From: Ezakiella massiliensis
GTDB taxonomy: Bacteria; Bacillota; Clostridia; Tissierellales; Peptoniphilaceae
DNA length: 64,000 bases
Reading direction: 5' to 3'
Assembly (NCBI RefSeq): GCF_900120165.1
Contig: NZ_LT635475.1
Location: 558,001-622,000 of the forward strand
The notes below the pieces were generated by a model that did not search any database, was not told where the DNA came from, and was given only the letters and a program-made list of their open reading frames with translations. Below are positions 16,240 to 25,033 of the stretch, piece after piece (the stretch's first letter is position 1; each line of letters begins with the position of its first letter). A program made the position numbers and the translations under genes.

Positions 16240-17634
16240 CTATTTCCCGCCTCCAGGAGTGTTGATACTCTTGCCGTCCAAGATCTGTACCGCATCCATA
16301 AACAGTTCCGATACAGTTGGGTGAGCGTAGATCATATCTGACAATCCTTCAACGCCGATGCCATTATTCATAGCAATAGCTGCGAAGTGGATTAAATAAT
16401 CTGAGTAGGCACCAACTATGTGGCAGCCTAGGATTTCCTTGCCATCTTTTGAGGCTAAGATTTTGATAAAGCCTGCGGTTTCATCTGCTGAAACTGACTT
16501 TGAGTTTGAAGCGTAGAGGAATTTGGATTTTTCATATTCAATTCCCTCTTCTTTTAATTCTTCTTCAGTCTTACCAACCATGGCGATTTCTGGGATTGAG
16601 AAGACGATTGATGGAACGATTTCCAAATCTGTCTTTGGTTCAAGACCAGATAATTTTTCAACCAGGCTAATACCTTGAGCGCTTGCCAAGTGAGCAAGTT
16701 GGGTGTTGCCGTATACAACGTCGCCGATTGCATAAATATTTTTTGTTGCTGTTTCGAAGTTTTCATCGACCACAACCCCGCCGCGTTCGAGTTTAACGCC
16801 AGCAGCTTCTGCATTTAATCCATCTGTGTTGCAGTCTCTACCCATGGCAACTAAAACGTATTCAGCTGTGTACTCTTTAAACTCATCCTTGTCTCTCATC
16901 TTGGTCGTAACCTTGAGCATGTCGCCGTCTTGTTCAATCTTTTGAGCTCTTTGCTTGGTTGCAAATTTGAGGTTTTCATTTTTCAAAACAGAATTTAATC
17001 TCTTTTGAATTTCACCATCAGCCACCTTTAATAGATTATTGCCCATAACTGTTACATCTGTGCCAAAGCGTGAATATATGCTTGCAAATTCAAGTCCGAT
17101 AACACCTGTGCCGATAACTATCATGGACTTTGGAATTTCTTTTAAATTCAAGAGATCAGTTGAGGATAAAACCTTTGGCAAATCTGATCCAGGTAAATTC
17201 TTTTGGTCCTTAGAGCCTGTTGCAATTATAATTGCGTCGCCAGTAAATTCCTTAACGCCTTCATCTGTCTTAACTTCAACAGTCTTTTCATCCTTGAAGC
17301 TAGCAAAGCCGCGAACGTATTCCATGTTTTTGTAACCTGAGAATAAAAATTCAACGCCCTTTCTTAGGCCATCAACAACTTGGGCCTTGCGGTTGAAAAT
17401 TACATCTTCGTCTAGTGTGTAATCGCCTGTCATAACACCAAATTTGCCAGCGTCCTTAACAGAGTCTACAGTTTCAGCAATCTTTACCAAAGTCTTGGTT
17501 GGAATACAACCAACATTCAAGCATGTTCCACCTGTGTGACCCTTTTCGATTAATACAACTTCGTTACCCAATTGTGCAGCCCTGATAGCAGCTTCGTAAC
17601 CGCCAGGACCTGCTCCGATAATAATAATTTTCAT
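16240..17634 (-). CDS. lpdA: Dihydrolipoamide dehydrogenase (E3)
   Basis: 464 residues. FAD-binding GAGPGGYEAA (residues 7-16), the redox disulfide GGTCLNVGCIPTK (about 37-49), the NAD-binding GTGVIGLEFA (about 173-182) and the C-terminal His-Glu active-site segment HAHPTVSE-like (YAHPTVSELF near 440-449) are all present. It reoxidises dihydrolipoyl groups of 2-oxoacid dehydrogenases or the glycine cleavage system. It is the third gene of lplA-lipA-lpd; no lipoylated E2 or GcvH lies in the window, so its partner complex is elsewhere. Confidence 0.94.
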   Translation of the reverse strand: MKIIIIGAGPGGYEAAIRAAQLGNEVVLIEKGHTGGTCLNVGCIPTKTLVKIAETVDSVKDAGKFGVMTGDYTLDEDVIFNRKAQVVDGLRKGVEFLFSGYKNMEYVRGFASFKDEKTVEVKTDEGVKEFTGDAIIIATGSKDQKNLPGSDLPKVLSSTDLLNLKEIPKSMIVIGTGVIGLEFASIYSRFGTDVTVMGNNLLKVADGEIQKRLNSVLKNENLKFATKQRAQKIEQDGDMLKVTTKMRDKDEFKEYTAEYVLVAMGRDCNTDGLNAEAAGVKLERGGVVVDENFETATKNIYAIGDVVYGNTQLAHLASAQGISLVEKLSGLEPKTDLEIVPSIVFSIPEIAMVGKTEEELKEEGIEYEKSKFLYASNSKSVSADETAGFIKILASKDGKEILGCHIVGAYSDYLIHFAAIAMNNGIGVEGLSDMIYAHPTVSELFMDAVQILDGKSINTPGGGK

Positions 17635-17645
17635 CTCTACCTCCT

Positions 17646-18557
17646 TTAAGCATGTGCCGTTTCATTTAATTTATCTTGTAATTTTTGTTTTTCTGCCGAT
17701 AAGCCTTCACTCGTGTCCTCCAGCATCTCTGCGTGGTAGGAGCTCCTGACGAATGGGCCCGAGCTAACTGACCTAAATCCCATTTCAAGGCCTATGTCCC
17801 TGTACCTGTCAAACTGTTCAGGTGTGACATATTCCTTGACTTCTATATGCTTTCTGGATGGCTGCAAATATTGGCCAATGGTTAGCATATCGCAATCCAC
17901 TTCCCTCAGCCTCCTCATCATATCTATAACCATGTCTTCTGTTTCGCCAAAGCCGACCATCATACCCGATTTGGTAATAAAACCATTTTCCTTTGCATAA
18001 CGCAAAACTTCCAGGCTCATATCCAAATCGCACTGTGGACAAATGTAATCGAAATACTCTTCGACCACTTCCACATTGTGGTTGATAATATCTGGCTTTT
18101 CTGCAAAAATAATATCCAGCAACTTTTTATCTCCGTGCATATCTGGAATCAACAATTCAACAGTAGTATGGGGATTTAATTTTTTAATCTCCCTGGTCAC
18201 AGCCGCAAAATGGTAGGCACCGTAATCGTCCTTGAGATCATCCCTGTCCACAGAAGTTATAACTGCGTGTTTGAGCCCCAGCTTTTTGACAGCGATGGCC
18301 ACATTTTTTGGCTCATCTGGATCCAAAGCCTCTGGCCTCTTGGTAGTCACATTGCAAAACTTACAATTTCGTGTGCAATTCTTACCCATAATCATAAAAG
18401 TCGCTGTCCGTCTGGCATAGCACTCCATTTTGTTCGGACAATTTGCCTCCTGGCAAACCGTATTTAAAGCAAAATCTCCCAGAGTGTGCTCAACTGTATT
18501 TGAATTTTGATTGCCCTGGAGTTTAATCTTCAACCATTCGGGCTTTTTTAATGCCAT
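17646..18557 (-). CDS. lipA: Lipoyl synthase
   Basis: 303 residues. The auxiliary-cluster motif CQEANCPNKMEC (about residues 35-46) and the radical SAM motif CTRNCKFC (about 61-68) are intact, as is the C-terminal RSSYHAE serine region that ligates the auxiliary cluster. It inserts two sulfurs into octanoyl groups bound to carrier proteins. It lies 4 bases downstream of lplA and 11 bases upstream of lpd. With no LipB visible, it may act on octanoate or lipoate attached by the neighbouring ligase. Confidence 0.96.
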   Translation of the reverse strand: MALKKPEWLKIKLQGNQNSNTVEHTLGDFALNTVCQEANCPNKMECYARRTATFMIMGKNCTRNCKFCNVTTKRPEALDPDEPKNVAIAVKKLGLKHAVITSVDRDDLKDDYGAYHFAAVTREIKKLNPHTTVELLIPDMHGDKKLLDIIFAEKPDIINHNVEVVEEYFDYICPQCDLDMSLEVLRYAKENGFITKSGMMVGFGETEDMVIDMMRRLREVDCDMLTIGQYLQPSRKHIEVKEYVTPEQFDRYRDIGLEMGFRSVSSGPFVRSSYHAEMLEDTSEGLSAEKQKLQDKLNETAHA

Positions 18558-18561
18558 AAAA

Positions 18562-19530
18562 TCACTCCTTAATAGCCTTTAAAATATCATTTATAAAATA
18601 TTCTTCTTTAAAACCTAAAATATATTTTTCTATATCGAGCTTAGCCTTAGCTAACTCATTTATATTCATACCCCTTAATCCAGATAAAAATTCTTTAATA
18701 TCTCTTTCTTCAAAAAAATCTCCGGCCATTTTTATATTTTCTATTTGGTCTCCGTCGACCTCCACAAAATATTCCACCAAGCCAAAGGGATATTTAACCG
18801 CATAATAGTGTTTGGCCTCCAGGCTCGACTGGTCATTCATAAGATCAGGAAAATCTTTTAAATATTTATTGGCCGCTTCAATCTCAGCCTCATTCGGCAT
18901 ACGAAATTCTTTTATGTCGTGAAATTCAATCAGATTATCGCGAATGTAATTAATAAATTCTTGAACATCCATGTCAACCATAGAACCGATTTGCCCAATC
19001 CTAGACGAAACCGACTTAACCGACTTGTCTACAAATTTTATATCCCGAGTCTTAATTGACCCTTGCAAGAGTTCCATGTCCGCCCCAAATAAAAGAGTCC
19101 CGTGGTGAATAATCCTATCCCTCCACTTGTACTGGGCGTTGCCGCTGACCTTCTTGCCGTCGATTAAAATATCATTTCTGCCAGTAAACTCTGCGTCTAA
19201 GCCCAATTTTTTAAGAGCTTCAACTACTGGCCGGGCAAAAGTCTGAAAGGAATTTGCCTCACCAGTATTTTTACCAATAATAGAATACTGGCAATTATTT
19301 AAATCACAATAGACAGTTCCGCCTCCCGACAGCCGCCTTATAATATGAATATTATTCTTAGATGTAAAGTCTGTATCGACTTCCAACTTTAAATTTTGAT
19401 TGCGGCCAATTAAAATCGTCGGCTCATTTTGCCAAATCATAAAGACCGACTCATCAGTATTTTTTAAAAAGTATTCCTCCAAAGCAAAATTAAAGCTGGG
19501 GTCTACACTTTTGTTTTCAATATAAATCAT
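18562..19530 (-). CDS. lplA: Lipoate-protein ligase A
   Basis: 322 residues from ATG 19530. The family motif RRLSGGGTVYCD (about residues 70-81) and the lysine segment GKKVSGNAQ (about 131-139) mark the lipoyl-adenylate site, and the C-terminal accessory domain is present. An ATG 45 bases earlier is in frame but the intervening codons contain the consensus TATAAT (19546-19551, TGt-extended), so the internal start with GGTGA is chosen. It heads the lplA-lipA-lpd operon. Confidence 0.9.
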   Translation of the reverse strand: MIYIENKSVDPSFNFALEEYFLKNTDESVFMIWQNEPTILIGRNQNLKLEVDTDFTSKNNIHIIRRLSGGGTVYCDLNNCQYSIIGKNTGEANSFQTFARPVVEALKKLGLDAEFTGRNDILIDGKKVSGNAQYKWRDRIIHHGTLLFGADMELLQGSIKTRDIKFVDKSVKSVSSRIGQIGSMVDMDVQEFINYIRDNLIEFHDIKEFRMPNEAEIEAANKYLKDFPDLMNDQSSLEAKHYYAVKYPFGLVEYFVEVDGDQIENIKMAGDFFEERDIKEFLSGLRGMNINELAKAKLDIEKYILGFKEEYFINDILKAIKE

Positions 19531-19545
19531 CTTATCACCACTAAT

Positions 19546-19551
19546 ATTATA
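19546..19551 (-). promoter_or_regulatory. Extended -10 of the lplA-lipA-lpd operon
   Basis: TGt-TATAAT reading leftwards, 15 bases before the chosen ATG. No convincing -35 at 16-18 bases is seen; TTGTGC at 20 bases is the nearest candidate. The leader would be very short. Confidence 0.45.
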
Positions 19552-19655
19552 ACATAAAACTTTATATTTTTGCACAATTAAATTTATTGCCCTTAAAACC
19601 TCCCTTGCCCCATAAAATAAATCTATAGGCTCGCCAATGATATAGATAAAATTTA

Positions 19656-19685
19656 TTGGTAATAGGCTAAATTATGATATATAAT
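19656..19685 (+). promoter_or_regulatory. Promoter of the yedE-yedF-DUF3343 operon
   Basis: -35 TTGGTA (19656-19661), 18-base spacer, -10 TATAAT (19680-19685), followed by AAGGAGGT before the yedE start. Confidence 0.6.
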
Positions 19686-19704
19686 TAGCTTAAGGAGGTA
19701 TATT

Positions 19705-20760
19705 ATGAAAACAAAAAACAGAAAACTAACATTACTTATCGCTGGCCTAATCATCGGCGTAATCGGCGGCTTGTTAGTAGTATGGGGAAACCCTAAAAAC
19801 ATGGGTATCTGTGTTGCATGTTTCTGGAGAGACGTTGCAGGCGGACTTGGTCTACACAGAGCAGGAGTAGTACAATATCTAAGACCTGAAATTTTAGGTT
19901 TTGTACTAGGAGCATTTATTTCATCTATTATAGGTAAAGACTTCAAATCACGCGGCGGCAGCAGCCCAATGATAAGATTTATCCTCGGATTCTTCTTGAT
20001 GATTGGTGCCCTTGTATTCTTAGGATGCCCACTTAGAATGTTACTTAGAATTGGCGGCGGAGACTTAAACGCAATCGTTGGCCTCTTAGGCTATATCGTA
20101 GGTATCTTAATCGGAATCGTCTTTATCAAAAAAGGATTCTCACTCGGCAGAGCCCACAAGCAATCAAAAATTGGCGCAAACATTATGCCAGCCATCGCTT
20201 GTGCACTCTTAATTTTCTTACTAGTTAAACCTAGCTTTATTTTCTTCAGTGAAGAAGGACCTGGCTCAATGCACGCCCTCCCAATTATTTCACTCATTGC
20301 AGGCCTAATCGTAGGAACACTCTTACAAAGAACCAGACTCTGCACAGCAGCAGGCTTTAGAGACGCATTTTTGATCAAAGACTACGCCCCATTAATGGGA
20401 CTTGTAGGCGTAATTGTAGGAGCACTTATCGTTAACCTAATCGCAGGTAACTTTAACCTAGGCTTTGAAGGACAACCAGTTGCGCACTCCAACCACCTAT
20501 GGAACTTCCTAGGCATGGTTCTAGTTGGACTTGCATCAGTATTACTTGGCGGATGCCCAATCAGACAAACAATCCTATCTGGCGAAGGCGACCAAGACGC
20601 AGCTGTTACAGTTCTCGGACTTATCACAGGTGCTGCATTCTGCCACAACTTTGGCCTAGCAGCTAGCCCAAAGGGAGTACCAACTAACGGCATGATCGCA
20701 GTAATCATTGGCCTATGTGTTGCCCTAATAATAGCCGCAACATCAAGGAGGGAAGCATAA
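19705..20760 (+). CDS. yedE: YedE/YeeE-family transporter, selenium-metabolism type
   Basis: 351 residues, about ten membrane segments, with paired cysteine motifs GICVACFWRD (about residues 33-42), FLGCPLRML (about 109-117) and GGCPIRQ (about 282-288) typical of YeeE/YedE channels. The combination with a downstream YedF-type sulfur carrier and a DUF3343 protein is the arrangement annotated as putative selenium transport in selenium-using anaerobes. Transport of selenium or thiosulfate-like compounds is inference from family and context. Confidence 0.85.
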   Translation: MKTKNRKLTLLIAGLIIGVIGGLLVVWGNPKNMGICVACFWRDVAGGLGLHRAGVVQYLRPEILGFVLGAFISSIIGKDFKSRGGSSPMIRFILGFFLMIGALVFLGCPLRMLLRIGGGDLNAIVGLLGYIVGILIGIVFIKKGFSLGRAHKQSKIGANIMPAIACALLIFLLVKPSFIFFSEEGPGSMHALPIISLIAGLIVGTLLQRTRLCTAAGFRDAFLIKDYAPLMGLVGVIVGALIVNLIAGNFNLGFEGQPVAHSNHLWNFLGMVLVGLASVLLGGCPIRQTILSGEGDQDAAVTVLGLITGAAFCHNFGLAASPKGVPTNGMIAVIIGLCVALIIAATSRREA

Positions 20761-20966
20761 TGAAAAACATCGACGCAAGAGGACTTAGCTGTCCAGAACC
20801 AGTAGTGCTTGCCAAAGAAGCAGCAGACGCTGGCGAAAAACAAATCGAAGTACTAGTTGACACAGAAGTATGTAAGGAAAACGTATCCAGATTTCTAAGA
20901 GATGCTGGCTACACAGTTACAATAAAAGAAGTTGCCGACGAAGCAACCATTACAGCTAGCAAATAA
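20760..20966 (+). CDS. yedF: TusA/SirA-like (YedF-type) sulfur or selenium carrier
   Basis: 68 residues with the TusA-family signature DARGLSCPEPVV, in which the Cys of CPxP (Cys11) carries a persulfide or, in this context, possibly a selenide. The start overlaps the yedE stop (TAATG), preceded by AAGGAGGG; an earlier in-frame ATG at 20715 lies inside yedE and is not used. It is shorter than full-length YedF, which has an extra C-terminal domain. Confidence 0.88.
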   Translation: MKNIDARGLSCPEPVVLAKEAADAGEKQIEVLVDTEVCKENVSRFLRDAGYTVTIKEVADEATITASK

Positions 20967-20984
20967 TAGGCGGCAAGGACATAC

Positions 20985-21221
20985 ATGTATATCATAACAG
21001 TCCACCAACTAACTGACGCCCTCCTCCTAGAGGAAAAGGCCAAGGCAGTTGAGCCAGAGTTCAGACTCATCCCAGTCCCCAGAGCAATCTCAAGCTCCTG
21101 TGGCCTGGCTGGTAAAACAGACATGGAGCCTGACAAAATAAAAGACCTATTAGAAACAAACAAAATAGATGCCGATGGCATCTACAAACAAAACGGAGAG
21201 AGTTATGAAAAAATTTCATAA
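20985..21221 (+). CDS. DUF3343 protein of the selenium cassette
   Basis: 78 residues with the family pattern FRLIPVPRAISSSCGLAGK: a conserved proline and a single conserved cysteine near residue 39. DUF3343 proteins regularly accompany YedE and YedF in selenium-metabolising bacteria. The last codons lie within the terminator stem. Function unknown; a selenium or sulfur relay role is inferred from gene neighbours. Confidence 0.82.
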   Translation: MYIITVHQLTDALLLEEKAKAVEPEFRLIPVPRAISSSCGLAGKTDMEPDKIKDLLETNKIDADGIYKQNGESYEKIS

Positions 21222-21231
21222 CTCTTTTTTT
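21199..21231 (+). terminator. Terminator after the selenium cassette
   Basis: AGAGTTATGAAA and TTTCATAACTCT make a perfect 12-bp stem with a 3-base loop and TTTTTTT behind it. Confidence 0.9.
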
Positions 21232-21730
21232 GAAATTTTAAAACAACATTTATCTTTTATATTGATCTGCGGATGTATATTTAAAAATGCCTCACGCACT
21301 CAAGGTGCAATCGTCATTTTTCGGGCCACATAAAGTCGCCCCTACAAACGTCCTGAACAATACACATAGGAGAAATGTATTCATCCATTATATCGCCCTG
21401 CGTTGTAGCGGCCGTGGTTGCAGCCCTGCCCAAGAGAGCGAGTGATAACGACGCTCGATTGGTATGCAGGACTCACGCAACTTGTTGTCCAATCGTTCGA
21501 CCGAAGGGAAAAACGATTGGCTACAACAATCTGAGGAGAATCCCGGCCATTTCGGCCGCGCGGGTTCGATGCCCCGCGGTCGAAGATATAAAACATGATT
21601 ATACCTTTATAGCCATGTACCGTCCACTTTATTGTGGACATTCGAAAATTCGATTGCCCCTTGTGGGCATGAGAATTTGTCGTCCTTTTTCGCGATTTTA
21701 ACCGTAAATTGTTTCGAAACACGAACTATC
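21232..21730. repeat. Repeat-mosaic spacer
   Basis: About 500 bases without a supported gene. It contains GGGCCACATAAAGTCGCCCCTAC (21324-21346), the module ATAGGAGAAATG.. TTCATCCATTAT also present near 14289, a CACGCACTCAAGGTGCAAT block present inverted near 24660, a CAATCGTT/AACGATTG hairpin (about 21490-21518) shared with 26850, and TTAACCGTAAATT near 21700 shared with 25160. It is a patchwork of dispersed elements. Confidence 0.6.
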
Positions 21731-21759
21731 TTGACATTTACATCTATATTATATAAAAT
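21731..21759 (+). promoter_or_regulatory. Promoter of the MATE exporter gene
   Basis: Consensus -35 TTGACA (21731-21736), 17-base spacer, -10 TAAAAT (21754-21759). Confidence 0.7.
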
Positions 21760-21793
21760 AGAATAATAAAACATACACACAACGAGGTAAATT

Positions 21794-23179
21794 ATGACTG
21801 AACAAATTACATACAAAGATAATAAAACCGACTTCATAACCCATGGCGACATTACAAAAGTCATCATGCGTTTATCCATTCCCCTAATGATTTCCAACCT
21901 GATCAAGACCTTTTATGGTATTGTCGACGGTGTCTACGTTGCCCAATTATCGGCAGAAGATTATGCGGCAACCGCATTTATATGGCCACTTCAATACTTA
22001 TTTATAGCCTTTGGCCTGGGGATTTCCATTGCAGCCACTTCAATGATGAGCCAAAAACTGGGAGCTGGCAAAAGAAAGGAAGCTAAAGTCTACGCCAACC
22101 ACGCCATGGCCATTTCAATAATAATGGGCCTGGTCTTTTCATTTTTACTTTACGCCATTGCACCCGCAGCCCTCAGCTGGATGGGAGCCGAGGATACATT
22201 TTTAGAAAAGTCCACCATATTTTTACAAATAAACGCCCTCGGCTTGGTTTTCGATTTAATATTTTTTGCCTACCAAGCACTTTTAAATTCCCAAGGCATG
22301 ACCAAGTCCATCACGACAATTTCTGCTATTTCTTCATTGGCCAATGTAATCCTGGACCCATTTTTTATCTTTGATTCAGTACTTGGCATCCCAGCCCTCG
22401 GCATGGGACTTGAAGGTGCAGCCTACGCAACAGTTTTATCCAAGGTTCTCTTGGTTATTCTAGGCTTTATTCACGTCAAATCCAAATCTACCATAGAGGT
22501 CAGCCTCAAAGGCTTTAAATTTGATAAAAAAATTACTGGAGAATTATTTTCCCTTTCCGTTCCTGCTTCGCTCGGTTCTTCTGGAGAGGCCATTGGCTTT
22601 ACAATCCTAAACGGCTTTATCCAATCCTACGGGACAACGACACTCGCTGCTTTTGCCATGGGCAATAGAATTTCTGACATCTTTAACCAAGCCGCCATGG
22701 GCATCGGCATGGCTCTCACTTCAATTATCGGCCAAAACTATGGAGCCGGCAACAAAGAAAGAACCAAAGAAATTTTCAAAAGAGCAAATGTAATCATCAC
22801 TTACTTTTCAATCTTTGCTGCAACTGTTCTAATAATCTTCAAAGATCCCCTGCTCTCAATCTTTATAAAAGACAGAGCGGACATAGAACTGTGGAGGCAA
22901 GCCAGCGAATACATCTACTACGCTGCTGCAATCACCTTCTTCATGGGCTACTTCTCAGCCATCAACGGCTTTTTTCAAGGACTTGGCCAAACCAAACTCA
23001 CCATGTTCTTGTCGCTTGCCAGACTATGGCTCCTCAGACTACCAATCATCATGGTCTTAAAAACCTACACCAATCTAGGCTCAACAGGCATCTGGATAGC
23101 CATGTTACTTTCCAACGGCCTAACCGTCCTATTCGGATTTACAATGTATTTAAAGAAACGACAAAGCATGCTCAGCTAA
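21794..23179 (+). CDS. MATE-family multidrug/cation exporter
   Basis: 461 residues with 12 membrane segments in two repeats. Family-typical segments include LSIPLMISNLIKTFYGIVDG (about residues 27-46), YGAGNKERTKEIF (about 316-328) and the mirrored SVPASLG near 251. It should exchange sodium or protons for cationic compounds; the substrate is not predictable. It is a single-gene transcript with its own promoter and terminator. Confidence 0.92.
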   Translation: MTEQITYKDNKTDFITHGDITKVIMRLSIPLMISNLIKTFYGIVDGVYVAQLSAEDYAATAFIWPLQYLFIAFGLGISIAATSMMSQKLGAGKRKEAKVYANHAMAISIIMGLVFSFLLYAIAPAALSWMGAEDTFLEKSTIFLQINALGLVFDLIFFAYQALLNSQGMTKSITTISAISSLANVILDPFFIFDSVLGIPALGMGLEGAAYATVLSKVLLVILGFIHVKSKSTIEVSLKGFKFDKKITGELFSLSVPASLGSSGEAIGFTILNGFIQSYGTTTLAAFAMGNRISDIFNQAAMGIGMALTSIIGQNYGAGNKERTKEIFKRANVIITYFSIFAATVLIIFKDPLLSIFIKDRADIELWRQASEYIYYAAAITFFMGYFSAINGFFQGLGQTKLTMFLSLARLWLLRLPIIMVLKTYTNLGSTGIWIAMLLSNGLTVLFGFTMYLKKRQSMLS

Positions 23180-23192
23180 TAATAGACAAATA

Positions 23193-23217
23193 AAAATCGG
23201 GTCCCCCCGATTTTTTT
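23193..23217 (+). terminator. Terminator after the MATE gene
   Basis: AAATCGGG and CCCGATTT form the stem with TTTTTTT following; the flanking A-run would let it also serve the convergent ATPase gene. Confidence 0.8.
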
Positions 23218-23243
23218 GTGTGTAAAATTAAATTTATAAATAA

Positions 23244-24446
23244 TTATTCTTCATCTCCCATCAGCCACCTAGCAATATCCATAATATTAACTCCCTTATG
23301 CATATACATTGGGTGCCTAGTATTTGCGAGAATCACTTTGGGATAAGCATCCCTTATTGAAAGAAGAGGGTCCACCTCTCTTGCAAAAGTAGATTCATTA
23401 CTAATATTATCAGAAACTTGAATATAAAACTTCTCGTCTCCTTTCATAGCAACAAAATCCACTTCTTTTTGATAAAGAGTCCCAACATAAATATCATAGC
23501 CCCTTCTCAAGAGCTCAATGGCCACAATATTTTCGTAAGCCCTTCCATAATCAATATTTCTAACCCCTAAAATTGCATAGCGAAATGAAAGGTCCGACAA
23601 ATAATACTTATCGCTCGTCTGTAAATATTTTTTACCCCTAATATCGTATCTCTTAACTTTATAAAAAACAAAAGCATTGCACAAATACTTAATATAATTA
23701 CCAATGGTCACATGATTTGTGGTCATATTGCTTGCATTTAAAGTCCTGGAAATATTGCTAGCCGTGGTTAAATTAGAAATATTATCCATCAAAAACTCTG
23801 AAATGTTGTCAAGCAAAGCAAGGTCACTAATCCCATATCTATCGATCAAATCCCTCTTAATCAAGGTATTATAAACATCCCTAATATAGGCTACCGCATC
23901 CTCCCGGTCTTTGTAAACATAAGAACCTGCCAGTCCACCCTCTATCAAATAATCCTCCAGGTGGTCTGAATAATTCCCCTGCAATTCAAAGTATTCACAA
24001 TACTCCTTAAAGCTAAATGGAAATACAGAAATTTCTATAAACCTACCAGTAAAGAGGGTTGCCAAATCAGAGCTAAGTAAAAAAGCATTTGATCCTGTTA
24101 AATAAATATCATACTTCTTGCTGTTGTGAAAGCTATTTATTGCAAGCTCAAATTTATCACAAAGCTGAACCTCGTCAATCATCAGGACATTATCCTTGTC
24201 AGCTTCATATTTCTCTTCAACATAAGCAAAAAGCCTCTTGTAGTCTTTAAGATTGTCAAAGCTCAAATCATTAAAATCTATTTTTATAATATTTAAATTC
24301 TTTTCATTTTCTCTCAGATAAGCTTCAAAAGATTTCAAGAGCTCAGATTTCCCAGACCGCCTCAACCCAGTTAAAATTTTAATATCAGGAGTTCCCCTCA
24401 ACCTCTTCAACCTATCCAAATACCTTGGACGATCTATAATCTTCAT
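23244..24446 (-). CDS. AAA ATPase with DUF4143 C-terminal domain
   Basis: 400 residues. N-terminal ATPase with Walker A GLRRSGKSELL (about residues 27-37), Walker B MIDEVQL (about 94-100) and sensor-like TGSNAFLL (about 117-124); C-terminal DUF4143 region with EVDFVA near 330, a PD-(D/E)xK-like nuclease relic seen in this family (the segment KEVDFVAMKGDEKFYIQV). Proteins of this group are widespread, often near mobile regions; their role is unsettled (archaeal-type ATPase, possible toxin-antitoxin or mobile-element link). Its promoter is embedded in three copies of a 35-38-bp repeat, which suggests autoregulation. Confidence 0.88.
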   Translation of the reverse strand: MKIIDRPRYLDRLKRLRGTPDIKILTGLRRSGKSELLKSFEAYLRENEKNLNIIKIDFNDLSFDNLKDYKRLFAYVEEKYEADKDNVLMIDEVQLCDKFELAINSFHNSKKYDIYLTGSNAFLLSSDLATLFTGRFIEISVFPFSFKEYCEYFELQGNYSDHLEDYLIEGGLAGSYVYKDREDAVAYIRDVYNTLIKRDLIDRYGISDLALLDNISEFLMDNISNLTTASNISRTLNASNMTTNHVTIGNYIKYLCNAFVFYKVKRYDIRGKKYLQTSDKYYLSDLSFRYAILGVRNIDYGRAYENIVAIELLRRGYDIYVGTLYQKEVDFVAMKGDEKFYIQVSDNISNESTFAREVDPLLSIRDAYPKVILANTRHPMYMHKGVNIMDIARWLMGDEE

Positions 24447-24460
24447 ACAATAAACACCTC

Positions 24461-24597
24461 ACTTTCAAAACTCAAATATTTTTCGTATCTTGAAAGTATT
24501 ATAGCATATACTTTCAAAACTTTCAATTTTTTAATATCTTGAAAGCAAAACGGCAAATTACTTTCAAAACTCAAATATTTTTAAAGTTTTGAAAGTA
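24461..24597. repeat. Three-unit inverted-repeat array at the DUF4143 ATPase promoter
   Basis: Units at 24461-24498, 24510-24545 and 24560-24597 each begin ACTTTCAAAACT and end TTGAAAG(TA), so every unit is itself an inverted repeat; start-to-start spacing is 49 and 50 bp. The promoter of the ATPase gene lies within them. They look like operator sites for one protein. Confidence 0.8.
24498..24526 (-). promoter_or_regulatory. Promoter of the DUF4143 ATPase gene
   Basis: Reading leftwards: -35 TTGAAA (24521-24526, inside repeat unit 2), 17-base spacer, extended -10 TGc-TATAAT (24498-24503, between units 1 and 2). Confidence 0.75.
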
Positions 24598-24720
24598 GCA
24601 TGTATAATAAATATCTATAAGAACGTTGTAGGGTCGACTTTATGTGGACCGAAAAACATTGATTGCACCTTGTGTGCGTGAAATGTTTTTAATATATCTC
24701 ACGCAACCTATTGTCCAAGA

Positions 24721-24772
24721 AAACAAAATTTTTTGTCCGAAATAAATCGGACGCTACCTGAAAATTTTGTTT
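24721..24772. repeat. Nested palindromic repeat P3
   Basis: Outer arms AAACAAAATTTT / AAAATTTTGTTT, inner stem GTCCGA-aataaa-TCGGAC, asymmetric bulge GCTACCTG on the right side. Confidence 0.75.
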
Positions 24773-24822
24773 GATTAGTTGCAACAATCTGAGGAGAATG
24801 TAGCCTGAAAAGTCCCGCCCCA

Positions 24823-24892
24823 AACACAAAAAATAATCGGTCCGTAGTAGCGTCGATCCTTTATGGTCGACAAACCGATTATTTTTTGTTTC
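24823..24892. repeat. Nested palindromic repeat P2
   Basis: Outer arms AAAAAATAATCGGT / ACCGATTATTTTTT, bulge CCGTAGTAGC on the left, inner stem GTCGA-tcctttatgg-TCGAC. Confidence 0.75.
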
Positions 24893-25033
24893 ATATTCTA
24901 TTCTTTCCATAATTTACGAGGAAAAACCGATGAAAAAGGCGCAGTACAGAAATGTTGCGAATGAGGTGGGCTCGAGTGCCCTACGCGAGGAGAAATCTTA
25001 AAATTATCTTCTCTTTACTTTTACATCACTCTA

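Larger units (their letters stand above)
24598..25033. repeat. Repeat-mosaic spacer between DUF4143 gene and tnaA
   Basis: No gene is supported. From left to right: a GTAGGGTCGACTTTATGTGG hairpin (about 24628), an inverted copy of the GATTGCACCTTGTGTGCGTG block, nested palindromes P3 and P2 (listed separately), the ACAATCTGAGGAGAATGTAGC block shared with 26955 and 21525, and a GAGGTGGGCTCGAGTGCCCT block shared with 16165. Confidence 0.6.

Noticed and set aside
24461..24597. Three evenly spaced repeats considered as a short CRISPR array
   Set aside because: Only three imperfect units, 12-15 bp AT-rich gaps too short for spacers, overlap with a promoter and no cas genes.
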